Source: an uncultured Collinsella sp. (GTDB taxonomy: Bacteria > Actinomycetota > Coriobacteriia > Coriobacteriales > Coriobacteriaceae). From it: a stretch of 14,640 nucleotides of DNA. The stretch is from positions 1-14,640 of the forward strand of contig CATYDM010000051.1 of NCBI GenBank assembly GCA_958405195.1. The letters run 5' to 3'. This document shows, in pieces, positions 7,274 to 14,468 of this stretch. The position numbers were made by a program, and so were the translations under genes. The stretch's first letter is position 1. Every line of letters begins with the position of its first letter. The notes below the pieces were generated by a model. That model was not told where the DNA came from and made no database searches. It saw nothing but the letters and a program-made list of their open reading frames with translations.

Positions 7274-7394
7274 TACGCTTGTTACATGTTGCCGTCTGCC
7301 TGCCGTCCATGAGCGCTTTTGCACCGCTCGCCGGACTTCTGGATGCACCGAGTGCAACCACGGATAGTATGGTAGTCACAAACAGCCCCCAGTG

Positions 7395-7432
7395 AACGGG
7401 TGCGGGTCGCACAGACTCGCACCCGTTTTCTT
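7395..7432 (+). terminator. Rho-independent terminator downstream of trxA
   Basis: A perfect 10-bp stem, AACGGGTGCG (7395-7404) with CGCACCCGTT (7418-7427), a 13-base loop, and a following TTTTCTT tract. It separates trxA from the nikR-hyp cluster. It stands about 120 bases after the trxA stop; that interval (7274-7394) contains only short inverted repeats such as TTGCAC/GTGCAA (7319-7357) and no credible gene. Confidence 0.8.
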
Positions 7433-7459
7433 ATGCAGCTGCGCACAGAGCGGGCGTAG

Positions 7460-7465
7460 TAAAAT
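7460..7465 (+). promoter_or_regulatory. Possible -10 element for the nikR operon
   Basis: TAAAAT at 7460-7465 follows the terminator and lies 40 bases before the first gene of the cluster, leaving a short leader with AAAGGAG. No convincing -35 is present. No copy of the E. coli NikR operator pattern (GTATGA with TCATAC 16 bases on) was seen here. Confidence 0.3.
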
Positions 7466-7504
7466 CTGAACCACTGAACTGCCCCATACAAAAGGAGATT
7501 TTCC

Positions 7505-7753
7505 ATGCATGACGTCGGAATGAACATGAGCCAGCTTGCCATGAGCGTCAAGCAGGTCGACGACACCATCGAGCTCGCTCACGAGTGGAGCCATCAGCTG
7601 CTGCATGCGACCGAGAATTTTGACATGGAGCGCATCGGCGCCAAGCTCGAGGCCGCCATGGCCGCGCTCCACGAGGCCCACGACGCACTCGAGGGCTACG
7701 AGGAAGCCATCGAGGCCGACCACAACTCCGTCGGCTCCGTGAAGCTGGTGTAA
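7505..7753 (+). CDS. Small helical protein of unknown function, coupled to nikR
   Basis: An unrecognised 82-residue soluble protein with a strong Shine-Dalgarno (AAAGGAG) before its ATG, so it is very likely translated. It appears to be two long helices (about 8-38 and 41-72). The first carries H26, H30 and H34 at four-residue steps on one face, with E23 and E27 nearby. The second carries H56 and H59 and is followed by H73. Four methionines lie in the first 13 residues. Such spacing could bind a metal, which would fit its place one base upstream of the nickel regulator NikR, but this is inference. There are no cysteines, signal peptide or membrane segment. It is the first gene after the terminator at 7395-7432, so it probably opens the nikR-hyp transcription unit. 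Confidence 0.75.
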   Translation: MHDVGMNMSQLAMSVKQVDDTIELAHEWSHQLLHATENFDMERIGAKLEAAMAALHEAHDALEGYEEAIEADHNSVGSVKLV

Positions 7754-7754
7754 G

Positions 7755-8267
7755 GTGGCCGAACACGAGCACTGCTGCGGGTACGAGCACGAGCATCCGC
7801 ACGGGGCGGACGGTGACGCGGGCTGCCACTGTAGCGGCTCCGGCTCCGAGCTGGTCCGTTTTTCGGTTACCGCACCCGACGACCTGCTGCGCCGTTTTGA
7901 CGAGCAGATCGCGCGCCGCGGCGACGTGGCCAACCGCTCCGAGGCCGTGCGCGATTTGATTCGCGCCTCGATCGCCAAAGAGCAGATGCGCACGCCCGAT
8001 GAGCACGTTATCGGGTCGCTCACCATGATCTACGACCATCACACCGGCGATCTGACGCGCCGCCTGGACGAAGTGCAGCACGACTACACCGACGAGATCG
8101 TATCGACCATGCACGTGCATCTGGATCACCACAACTGTTTGGAGATTCTGGCGCTCAAGGGTCGTGGCGAGCGCGTCTACGAACTAGCCGACCGCCTGCT
8201 GGGCCTGCGCGGCGTTAAGCACGGCGAGCTCACCTGCGCCGCCACCAAGCAGAGCCTGGGGCTATAG
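7755..8267 (+). CDS. nikR: NikR, nickel-responsive regulator with His/Cys-rich N-terminal extension
   Basis: A 170-residue ribbon-helix-helix regulator, about 37 longer than E. coli NikR (133). The DNA-binding domain starts near residue 33 (LVRFSVTAPDDLLRRFDEQI, then NRSEAVRDLIR). The C-terminal ACT-like nickel domain keeps the four high-affinity ligands at the canonical spacing: H109, H120, H122 and C128 (HVHLDHHNCLEI). What is unusual is residues 1-32: six histidines and four cysteines (H4, H6, C7, C8, H12, H14, H16, C24, H25, C26) in a flexible glycine-rich tail. The start is GTG at 7755, one base after the preceding stop, with no clear Shine-Dalgarno, so translation is coupled. No ATG, GTG or TTG at the domain boundary would remove the tail. 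Expected targets are nickel uptake or hydrogenase genes; no operator was identified. Confidence 0.95.
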   Translation: MAEHEHCCGYEHEHPHGADGDAGCHCSGSGSELVRFSVTAPDDLLRRFDEQIARRGDVANRSEAVRDLIRASIAKEQMRTPDEHVIGSLTMIYDHHTGDLTRRLDEVQHDYTDEIVSTMHVHLDHHNCLEILALKGRGERVYELADRLLGLRGVKHGELTCAATKQSLGL

Positions 8268-8285
8268 CGGGATTTCCCGCAGCGC

Positions 8286-8366
8286 ACCTGCCAAAAAGGG
8301 ACAGGTTTGTTTTGGCAGGTTTAGAAGTTTTACCTACCAAAATAAACCTGTCCCTTTTTGGTCGGT
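8286..8366. repeat. Palindromic repeat element with two alternative folds between nikR and hypF
   Basis: Two 35-bp arms (8286-8320 and 8332-8366) are inverted copies at 31 of 35 positions around an 11-base loop. Each arm is also a hairpin in itself: ACCTGCCAAAA (8286-8296) pairs perfectly with TTTTGGCAGGT (8310-8320), and the right arm repeats this with one mismatch. The core is AAAAAGGGACAGGTTT. The RNA can form one long hairpin or two short ones. A separate small hairpin GCGGG/CCCGC (8267-8280) follows the nikR stop. The element ends 18 bases before the hypF ATG. It resembles the REP/BIME class of dispersed repeats, but dispersal cannot be checked here. Confidence 0.8.
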
Positions 8367-8384
8367 TTTGATGAGGGGTGTCGC

Positions 8385-10856
8385 ATGCGGCATGCGCATA
8401 TTCATGTGACGGGCATTGTGCAGGGCGTTGGCATGCGACCGTTTGTGTATCGCGAGGCCATGGCACATGGCATTTGTGGATGGGTGCTCAATGCGGGCGA
8501 CGGCGTGCATATCGAGGCGCACGCTCCGGCCGATGCGCTCGATGCTTTTGTTGCCGCGCTTTCTGAGCATGCGCCTGCGGCAGCCCGCGTTGAGCGAGTC
8601 GATATTGCGGATTTGGAGCCTGGCGGCTGGAGCGCTGCCGATGAGCAGGGCTTTCACATTGTGGCGTCGCAGGACCAGACCGCGCACACGACGCTCGTCT
8701 CGCCCGATATCGCCACCTGTGACGATTGCCTGCGCGAGTTGTTCGATCCCACCGACCGACGCTATCACTACCCCTTTATCAACTGCACTAACTGCGGCCC
8801 ACGCTTTACCATCATCCGATCGCTGCCTTATGACCGAGCGGCCACATCGATGGACCGTTTCCCCATGTGCCCCGCCTGCGCCGCAGAGTATGCCGATCCA
8901 CTCGACCGTCGCTTTCACGCACAGCCCGATGCCTGTTTTGATTGCGGGCCGCATATTACGTGGCGCGAGGCTGTGAACGGCGATGCGTGCGGGAATTCGT
9001 CCGCGACACCGGCCGTCGGCACCACACGCGAGGCCAGCGACGCTATCATCGAGCACTGCGTTGAGCTGCTGGCCAGCGGTGGCATCGTCGCCATCAAGGG
9101 CCTGGGCGGATTCCATCTATCCTGTGACGCTGCCAACGAGCAGGCGGTGGCCGAGCTGCGCCGTCGCAAGCGTCGCAGCAACAAGCCGCTTGCCGTCATG
9201 GTGCGCAGTCTTGCCGATGCCGGGCGCCTGTGTCATATCGACGATGCTGAACGCAATCTGCTCGCTGGCAGTATCCGCCCCATCGTGCTGCTGCGCCGGC
9301 GCACTGTTGGCGAGGGCAACGGCGGCTCCCCCGACATCCTCGCGCTCGCGCCGTCCGTCACGCGCGACCTTCCTGAGCTCGGTGTTATGCTCCCCTACAC
9401 CCCGCTTCAACATCTGTTGCTTGCCGCGGCAGAAGCCTGCGGTATGCACGCGCTCGTCATGACCAGCGGAAACCTGAGCGAAGAGCCCATCGAGACCGAT
9501 GACGATCTTGCCTGGGAGCGCCTCGTTGCCGCCGGCATCGCCGACGCGTTGCTCGGTAACGACCGCGCGATCCTCTCGCGCTATGACGATTCCGTGGTGC
9601 GCGTGGTTGACGGCGCCGTTATGCCCGTACGCCGCGCTCGCGGATATGCACCCCAACCGCTGCCGTTGCCGGCGCTCGACCGCGCTCCGTCCTGCGTACT
9701 CGCCTGCGGGCCGCAACAAAAGGCCACGATTACGCTCACGCGTGAAGGGACGAACGGCGAGGCGACCTGTTTTGTGTCGCAGCATATCGGCGATGTTGAA
9801 AACGGCGGGACCTTCGATGCCTGGAACGCTGCGCGCACGCGCTTGGAAGATCTCTTTGATTTGGCGCCCGCCGCCTTGGCCTGCGATGTACACCCCAGCT
9901 ATCTATCGGGCCAGTGGGCGCGCGAGCAGGCGCGAAAATGCAATCTGCCGCTCGTCGAGGTGCAGCACCATCATGCGCATATCGCGAGCGTAATGGCCGA
10001 AGCCATCGCCGCGGGCCAGCTTACAACCGACGCGCGTGTCCTTGGCATCGCCTTTGACGGCACCGGCGCCGGCACCGATGGGACCATTTGGGGCGGCGAG
10101 TTTCTTGTTGCCAGCCTTGGCGGCTTTGAGCGCGCCGCGCATTTGCGCACTTGGGCGCTCCCCGGTGGGGCGGCCTCCGTGCGCGACGCCCGCCGCAACG
10201 CCTTTGCCCTGCTCAGTGAGCTCGGCCTGCTCGAGCACCCAGGTGCCGCCCGGCTTTTGGACAGCCTCGACGAGCAAACGCGCAGCGTGACAGCTACCAT
10301 GATCGAGCGCGGCATCAACAGCCCGCGTACCAGCAGCATGGGGCGTCTCTTTGATGCCGCGGCAGCGATTCTGGGCGTCTGCGACAAGGCAACCTACGAG
10401 GGCGAACCCGCCATCGAGTTTGAGGCTGCCGCCTGGCGCGCGCTCGACAACGAAATCGCCCATTTTCCCGACGACAACGCCGGCTATTTCGCATCTGGCC
10501 CATCGTGGCTGGACGGCCCCTATGTTCTGGACCAGAAAGCACTCTTTGAGGCACTTTTGGGAGGAATTGAAGCCGGAGCGCCCGCCGACAGGCTCGCACT
10601 CGACTTCCATGTCGCCGTCGCGCGCTCTTCGGCACGAATCGCACGCGAAATCTGCGCGCGCGAAGACATCGATACCGTCGCGCTCTCGGGCGGCGTGTTC
10701 ATGAACCAACTTCTGCTTCAGCTCCTCACCCGCGAGCTTAAAGACGCAGGCCTTACTGTCCTTGTCCCCCACACCGTACCCGTCAATGACGGCTGCATCG
10801 CCTACGGTCAGGCGGCAGTCGCACGCACTCGCCTCGCACAGGTCGCACCGCAATAG
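8385..10856 (+). CDS. hypF: HypF, carbamoyltransferase for [NiFe] hydrogenase cyanide ligands
   Basis: An 823-residue maturation enzyme that uses carbamoyl phosphate and ATP to carbamoylate the C-terminal cysteine of HypE, the source of the CN ligands. All four domains are present: acylphosphatase-like (about 1-90, GIVQGVGMRPFVYR); two zinc fingers with C112/C115/C134/C137 and C162/C165/C184/C187; a YrdC-like domain (about 205-385, IKGLGGFHLSCDA and RRRKRRSNKPLAVMVR); and a Kae1-like domain (about 410-815) with HHHAH at 528-532 and ALSGGVFMNQ. The start is ATG at 8385, with GAGGGG seven bases upstream; the in-frame TTG at 8358 lies in the repeat element and has no ribosome site. Its length is slightly above the roughly 750 residues of E. 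coli HypF. It heads hypF-hypC-hypD-hypE. Confidence 0.97.
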   Translation: MRHAHIHVTGIVQGVGMRPFVYREAMAHGICGWVLNAGDGVHIEAHAPADALDAFVAALSEHAPAAARVERVDIADLEPGGWSAADEQGFHIVASQDQTAHTTLVSPDIATCDDCLRELFDPTDRRYHYPFINCTNCGPRFTIIRSLPYDRAATSMDRFPMCPACAAEYADPLDRRFHAQPDACFDCGPHITWREAVNGDACGNSSATPAVGTTREASDAIIEHCVELLASGGIVAIKGLGGFHLSCDAANEQAVAELRRRKRRSNKPLAVMVRSLADAGRLCHIDDAERNLLAGSIRPIVLLRRRTVGEGNGGSPDILALAPSVTRDLPELGVMLPYTPLQHLLLAAAEACGMHALVMTSGNLSEEPIETDDDLAWERLVAAGIADALLGNDRAILSRYDDSVVRVVDGAVMPVRRARGYAPQPLPLPALDRAPSCVLACGPQQKATITLTREGTNGEATCFVSQHIGDVENGGTFDAWNAARTRLEDLFDLAPAALACDVHPSYLSGQWAREQARKCNLPLVEVQHHHAHIASVMAEAIAAGQLTTDARVLGIAFDGTGAGTDGTIWGGEFLVASLGGFERAAHLRTWALPGGAASVRDARRNAFALLSELGLLEHPGAARLLDSLDEQTRSVTATMIERGINSPRTSSMGRLFDAAAAILGVCDKATYEGEPAIEFEAAAWRALDNEIAHFPDDNAGYFASGPSWLDGPYVLDQKALFEALLGGIEAGAPADRLALDFHVAVARSSARIAREICAREDIDTVALSGGVFMNQLLLQLLTRELKDAGLTVLVPHTVPVNDGCIAYGQAAVARTRLAQVAPQ

Positions 10857-10987
10857 GCTGTTTGGCCAACCCGCAAGCCGCCGTCTCACAGGTGTAGCGC
10901 GTTTGCCCGCAGCCCCCGCGAGCGCTACCATCAAACGATGGATTATCCAGCGCCCATCCAGCGCAAAGCGTATAAAAGAGGAACATT
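10857..10987 (+). other. hypF-hypC spacer with short repeats
   Basis: A 130-base gap in an otherwise tight cluster. It holds an inverted repeat GTAGCGC/GCGCTAC (10894-10900 and 10922-10928), a small hairpin CCATC-AAAC-GATGG (10928-10941) and a direct repeat of ATCCAGCGC (10945-10953 and 10956-10964, 11 bases apart). The hypC Shine-Dalgarno GAGGA follows. TATAAA at 10971 is too close to the ATG to serve as its -10. No coding sequence is seen. Confidence 0.4.
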
Positions 10988-11248
10988 ATGTGCCTTGCCG
11001 TTCCCGGTAAAGTAGTCAAACGCGACGATGACCTCAAGGCCACCGTCGACATGATGGGTATCGAGCGCCCTGTTTCGCTGAGACTCGTGCCGACGGCGCA
11101 GGTAGGCGACTATGTTCTCGTGCACGCCGGCTTTGGCATCCAGATTGTCGATAAGCAGGAAGCGCAAGAGACGCTCGAGCTGGTCAACGACATGACCGAA
11201 CTGGTCGAAGAAGACCAGCTGACCACCAACCCGGCGGAGGCTTACTAG
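10988..11248 (+). CDS. hypC: HypC, hydrogenase maturation chaperone
   Basis: An 86-residue chaperone that forms a complex with HypD, carries the Fe(CN)2CO precursor and delivers it to the hydrogenase large subunit. The diagnostic N-terminus MCLAVPGKV is present, with the essential C2 exposed after removal of the initiator methionine. The small beta-barrel core continues through VDMMGIERPVSLRLVP and VGDYVLVHAGFGIQIVD; the tail is acidic. The start is ATG at 10988, with GAGGA five bases upstream. The stop TAG overlaps the GTG start of hypD by one base, so the two partner proteins are likely made together. The length is normal. Confidence 0.97.
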   Translation: MCLAVPGKVVKRDDDLKATVDMMGIERPVSLRLVPTAQVGDYVLVHAGFGIQIVDKQEAQETLELVNDMTELVEEDQLTTNPAEAY

Positions 11249-12360
11249 TGGCGCCCGAGCAGCCGGCGCGCTCCGGTATCGATTTCTCGGCATTCCGCGA
11301 TCCCAAGCTGGCTCGCGAGCTCATCGAGCGCATTCATGAGCTTGTCGGCGACCGCACCATCAACCTTATGGAAGTCTGCGGCACGCATACCGTGAGCATC
11401 GGGCGCTATGGCTTTCGCTCCATTATACCGGCCGGGCTCAAGCTGCTGAGCGGCCCGGGCTGCCCCGTCTGCGTCACCGCCAACCGCGACATCGACCACG
11501 CAATCGCGCTCGCCAACATAGACGGCGCCATCATCACCACCTTTGGCGACATGATGCGCGTGCCCGGATCATCCACCTCGCTCGCTGCGCAAAAGGCGGC
11601 GGGGCGCGATATCCGCATCGTCTATTCCCCGCTCGACGCGCTCGACATTGCCGAGCAAAACCCTGATCGCCCGGTCATTTTTATGGGCGTGGGCTTTGAG
11701 ACTACGACGCCCACCATCGCCGCCGCCATCTTGGAGGCCGAGGCGCGCGGGCTTTTGAACTTCTCGGTCTATTGCGCCCACAAGACCACGCCGCCGGCGT
11801 TGCGCGCCATCGCCAACGACCCCGAGACCACCATCGACGGCTTTATCCTGCCGGGCCACGTCGCCACCATCACGGGCTTGGCGCCCTTTAGCTTTTTGGT
11901 CGACGAATTCAATACCCCGGGCGTGGTCACGGGATTTGAACCGGTCGATATCCTGCAGGGCATCTGCATGCTGGTCCAGATGGTTGTCGAGGACAGGCCG
12001 GTGATTGACAACGCCTACCGCCGTGGCGTCAACGCAGACGGCAATCCCGTGGCGCGCCAGCTGGTCGAGCAGGTGTTTGAGCCGTGCGATACCACATGGC
12101 GCGGGCTGGGGCTGATTGCCAACTCGGGCCTTTCCATCCGCCCCGAGTTCTCGCGCTTTGATGCCCGCGCTCGCTTTGACGTGCCCGTTGAGGCGACGGT
12201 CGAGCCGCGCGGGTGCCGCTGCGGCGACGTGCTGCGCGGGGCCATTGCGCCGAGCAGCTGCCCGCTCTTTGGCCGCACCTGCACGCCCGAGCACCCCGTC
12301 GGCCCGTGCATGGTGAGCTCCGAGGGCATCTGCGCGGCGTACTACCGCTACCGCGACTAG
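11248..12360 (+). CDS. hypD: HypD, Fe-S scaffold for Fe(CN)2CO assembly
   Basis: A 370-residue [4Fe-4S] protein that, with HypC, assembles the iron with its CN and CO ligands. Conserved features are EVCGTHTVSIGRYG (C44), LSGPGCPVCVT (C72, C75), FMGVGFETTTP, FILPGHVATITG and GFEPVDILQGI. A C-terminal cysteine-rich segment (RGCRCGDVLRG, then CPLFGRTC and further cysteines) holds the cluster. The start is GTG at 11248, overlapping the hypC stop; GGAGG seven bases upstream supports it. The family length is about 360-380, so it is complete. It lies between hypC and hypE, the partners it contacts in the assembly complex. Confidence 0.97.
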   Translation: MAPEQPARSGIDFSAFRDPKLARELIERIHELVGDRTINLMEVCGTHTVSIGRYGFRSIIPAGLKLLSGPGCPVCVTANRDIDHAIALANIDGAIITTFGDMMRVPGSSTSLAAQKAAGRDIRIVYSPLDALDIAEQNPDRPVIFMGVGFETTTPTIAAAILEAEARGLLNFSVYCAHKTTPPALRAIANDPETTIDGFILPGHVATITGLAPFSFLVDEFNTPGVVTGFEPVDILQGICMLVQMVVEDRPVIDNAYRRGVNADGNPVARQLVEQVFEPCDTTWRGLGLIANSGLSIRPEFSRFDARARFDVPVEATVEPRGCRCGDVLRGAIAPSSCPLFGRTCTPEHPVGPCMVSSEGICAAYYRYRD

Positions 12361-12408
12361 CCCGGGCACACCCGCACACCGGCACCACCCACGATTGGAG
12401 TTTTCGAT

Positions 12409-13443
12409 ATGTCCCATAGCGTTACCGATAGCACCGTCCTGCTGGGCCACGGCTCCGGCGGCCAGATGATGAAACGCATCATCGATGAGGTCTTTTTGGA
12501 TGCCTTTGGGTCGCCCGAGCTGCTCGAAGGCAACGATGCCGGCGTCGCCGCGCTGCCCGCGAGCGGGCGCATCGCCATGTCGACCGACAGCTTTGTAGTC
12601 TCGCCGCAGTTCTTCCCCGGTGGCAACATCGGCCGCCTCGCCGTGTGCGGAACCGTCAACGACGTCGCGACCTCAGGCGCCAACGTGCGCTACCTGTCGT
12701 GCGGATTTATCCTCGAAGAGGGCTATCCCATGGATAAGCTCCGCCAGATTGTGCAGACGATGGCCGAGACGGCGCGTGAGGCGGGCGTGTCCATAATCAC
12801 GGGCGACACCAAGGTGGTCGAGCGCGGCGGGGCCGACGGCGTCTATATCAATACCGCCGGCGTGGGCGAGGTTCCCGCGGGCGTGGCACTCAGCGGCGCC
12901 AACTGCCGCCCCGGCGACGTCATTCTGGTGTCGGGCACACTGGGCGACCACGGCATCGCTATCATGAGCCAACGCGAGGGTCTGGCGTTTTCGAGCACCA
13001 TCGAAAGCGACGCCGCGCCGCTCAACCACCTGATTGCCGATGTGCTTTCCGCAGCACCCGACACACGCTGCTTCCGCGACCCCACGCGCGGTGGCCTGGC
13101 CTCGACGCTCAACGAGTTTGCGCAGGCCAGCGGCGTTGCCATGGAGATCGACGAGGACGATGTGCCCGTGCGCCCCGACGTGCAGGCAGCCTGCGAGATG
13201 CTCGGCTACGATGTGCTGCAGGTGGCAAACGAGGGCAAGATGGTTGCCGTCGTGCCGGCCGAGCAAGCCGATGCCGCGCTGAGCGCCATGCGCGCCGCCC
13301 GCTACGGCGAGAATGCCGCCATCATCGGCCGCGTGCTGCCACTTGCCGAGGGCGCCCATCCCGCCGTGCGCGTGCGCACCGGCTGGGGCTCGACCCGCAT
13401 CCTCGACATGCTCGTAGGAGAGCAGCTGCCGAGAATTTGCTAG
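12409..13443 (+). CDS. hypE: HypE, dehydratase forming the thiocyanate cyanide donor
   Basis: A 344-residue ATP-dependent enzyme of the PurM/AIRS fold. HypF carbamoylates its C-terminal cysteine and HypE dehydrates this to a thiocyanate, which passes CN to HypD-HypC. The required terminal cysteine is present: the protein ends PRIC with C344 last. The N-terminal glycine loop LLGHGSGGQMM, the segment EGNDAGVAAL, and AVCGTVNDVATSGA, SIITGDTKVVERG and RDPTRGGLASTLNE are typical. The start is ATG at 12409, with GGAG about ten bases upstream. It follows hypD by 48 bases. It is the last recognisable hyp gene in the window. Confidence 0.97.
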   Translation: MSHSVTDSTVLLGHGSGGQMMKRIIDEVFLDAFGSPELLEGNDAGVAALPASGRIAMSTDSFVVSPQFFPGGNIGRLAVCGTVNDVATSGANVRYLSCGFILEEGYPMDKLRQIVQTMAETAREAGVSIITGDTKVVERGGADGVYINTAGVGEVPAGVALSGANCRPGDVILVSGTLGDHGIAIMSQREGLAFSSTIESDAAPLNHLIADVLSAAPDTRCFRDPTRGGLASTLNEFAQASGVAMEIDEDDVPVRPDVQAACEMLGYDVLQVANEGKMVAVVPAEQADAALSAMRAARYGENAAIIGRVLPLAEGAHPAVRVRTGWGSTRILDMLVGEQLPRIC

Positions 13444-13526
13444 GGCGAAACCACACGGTCGGCGCGATGCGGCCTGATACCCCTGGAGATGTTCAGATTC
13501 CAAGCACGCCCAACGCGGAAGCCCAG

Positions 13527-13532
13527 TATTAT
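13527..13532 (+). promoter_or_regulatory. Possible -10 element for the HAD phosphatase gene
   Basis: TATTAT at 13527-13532 lies 35 bases before the chosen ATG, in the 124-base spacer after hypE. No clear -35 is seen. The rest of this spacer (13444-13567) shows no gene and no convincing terminator for the hyp cluster. Confidence 0.3.
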
Positions 13533-13567
13533 GAGGTGCGTTTTGAAACCCAATGACGGGAGCTTTC

Positions 13568-14236
13568 ATGGCAGCAGCTTTTTCCCATGTGATCTTTGAC
13601 CTGGACGGCACCATTCTCAACACGCTCGAGGACCTGGCGGCCGCCGGCAACCATACCTGCGAGATGCACGGCTGGCCCACGTTCGCCGTAGACGAGTACC
13701 GCTACAAGGTGGGAAACGGCATGCTCAAGCTGGTCGAACGCTTTATGCCTGCCGAGTATGCGGGCGACGGTCGCATGTTTGAGCAGACGCTTGCCGAGTT
13801 TAGGGCTTATTACGGCGAGCACAAGGAGGACCACACCGCTCCCTATGCCGGCACGACCGAGATGCTCGACCGCCTGCACGCGGCGGGCGTGCAGCTTGCC
13901 GTGCTCACCAACAAGGACCACGTCTCGGCGGCTCCGCTTATCGAGAAGTATTTTGGTTCCGAGCGCTTTGCGCTGGTGCAGGGCCGTGTCGATGCGTTTC
14001 CGCCCAAGCCCGAAGCACCCGTCACGCTGCATGTGATGGAAGAGCTAGGCGCCGACCCGGCGACCACGCTCTACGTAGGCGATTCCAATGTCGATATCCT
14101 GACCGGCCACAACGCCGGCCTTAAGAGTGCGGGCGTCAGCTGGGGTTTCCGCGGCCGCGCAGAGCTGGAAGCCACCGGCGCCGACTACGTGGTGGACACC
14201 CAGGCAGAGCTCGCGGCGCTGGTGCTGGGCGAGTAA
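13568..14236 (+). CDS. HAD-superfamily phosphatase, phosphoglycolate phosphatase-like
   Basis: A 222-residue cytoplasmic hydrolase. Motif I is FDLDGTILNT (nucleophile D11, acid D13). A helical C1 cap follows (about 18-85, with YKVGNGMLKLVERFMP). Motif II is LAVLTNKDH, the motif III lysine is in PPKPEAP, and motif IV is LYVGDSNVDI. This order and length fit the Gph/PGPase group, which often acts on 2-phosphoglycolate or other small phosphate esters, but the substrate cannot be read from sequence, so no symbol is given. The start is ATG at 13568, with GGGAG seven bases upstream; an ATG five codons earlier (13553) has no ribosome site. It is probably a separate unit from the hyp genes, with a large palindromic repeat region just downstream. 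Confidence 0.93.
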   Translation: MAAAFSHVIFDLDGTILNTLEDLAAAGNHTCEMHGWPTFAVDEYRYKVGNGMLKLVERFMPAEYAGDGRMFEQTLAEFRAYYGEHKEDHTAPYAGTTEMLDRLHAAGVQLAVLTNKDHVSAAPLIEKYFGSERFALVQGRVDAFPPKPEAPVTLHVMEELGADPATTLYVGDSNVDILTGHNAGLKSAGVSWGFRGRAELEATGADYVVDTQAELAALVLGE

Positions 14237-14278
14237 CGAGCGACACTGCTTAACGCAGCTGCGGCAATTCTTCCGCGC

Positions 14279-14448
14279 GGAAAGCGCATCCCGTTTTGGA
14301 GCTCCGGAATGGGATGCGCTTTCCGTTTGAGGCGCATCAGGGAAACCGCATCCCGTTTCAGAGTAATATTCCGGGTCGCACTTTCCGTAACCCACCCCAT
14401 CCGGAAAATGCGACCCACTATTCGGCCAAAAACCGGGTCGCGGTTTCC
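14279..14448. repeat. Three 62-bp units of alternating hairpin arms
   Basis: A 14-base arm of pattern GGAAAnnGCnnCCC occurs at 14279, 14341 and 14403, and its inverted form GGGnnGCnnTTTCC at 14311, 14373 and 14435. The steps are 32, 30, 32, 30 and 32 bases, an exact 62-bp period. Unit 1 forms a perfect 15-bp hairpin (14278-14292 with 14311-14325). The right arm of unit 2 pairs better with the left arm of unit 3 (14 of 15), and the outer arms 14340-14355 and 14434-14449 pair at 14 of 16, giving nested hairpins. There is no ORF of credible codon use. The array begins 42 bases after the HAD gene. Confidence 0.8.
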
Positions 14449-14468
14449 CAAGCACTCGATGCAACGCT

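Noticed and set aside
8358..8384. TTG at 8358 as the hypF start
   Set aside because: It lies within the palindromic repeat, lacks a ribosome site and adds residues before the acylphosphatase domain; ATG 8385 has GAGGGG upstream.
9903..10934. Minus-strand ORF of 343 codons inside hypF
   Set aside because: It is antisense to the conserved Kae1-like domain of HypF; no ribosome site or recognisable domain was seen.
10971..10976. TATAAA as a -10 box for hypC
   Set aside because: It is 12 bases from the ATG and overlaps the ribosome-binding region, so a transcript starting from it would lack a leader.
12673..13680. Minus-strand ORF of 335 codons opposite hypE
   Set aside because: It is a shadow reading with low-complexity His/Ala/Gly content that crosses the hypE-HAD boundary; hypE is unambiguous.
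14279..14448. Reading the periodic repeats as a CRISPR array
   Set aside because: The arms alternate in orientation and the whole 62-bp unit repeats with variation; there are no identical direct repeats with unique spacers and no cas genes.
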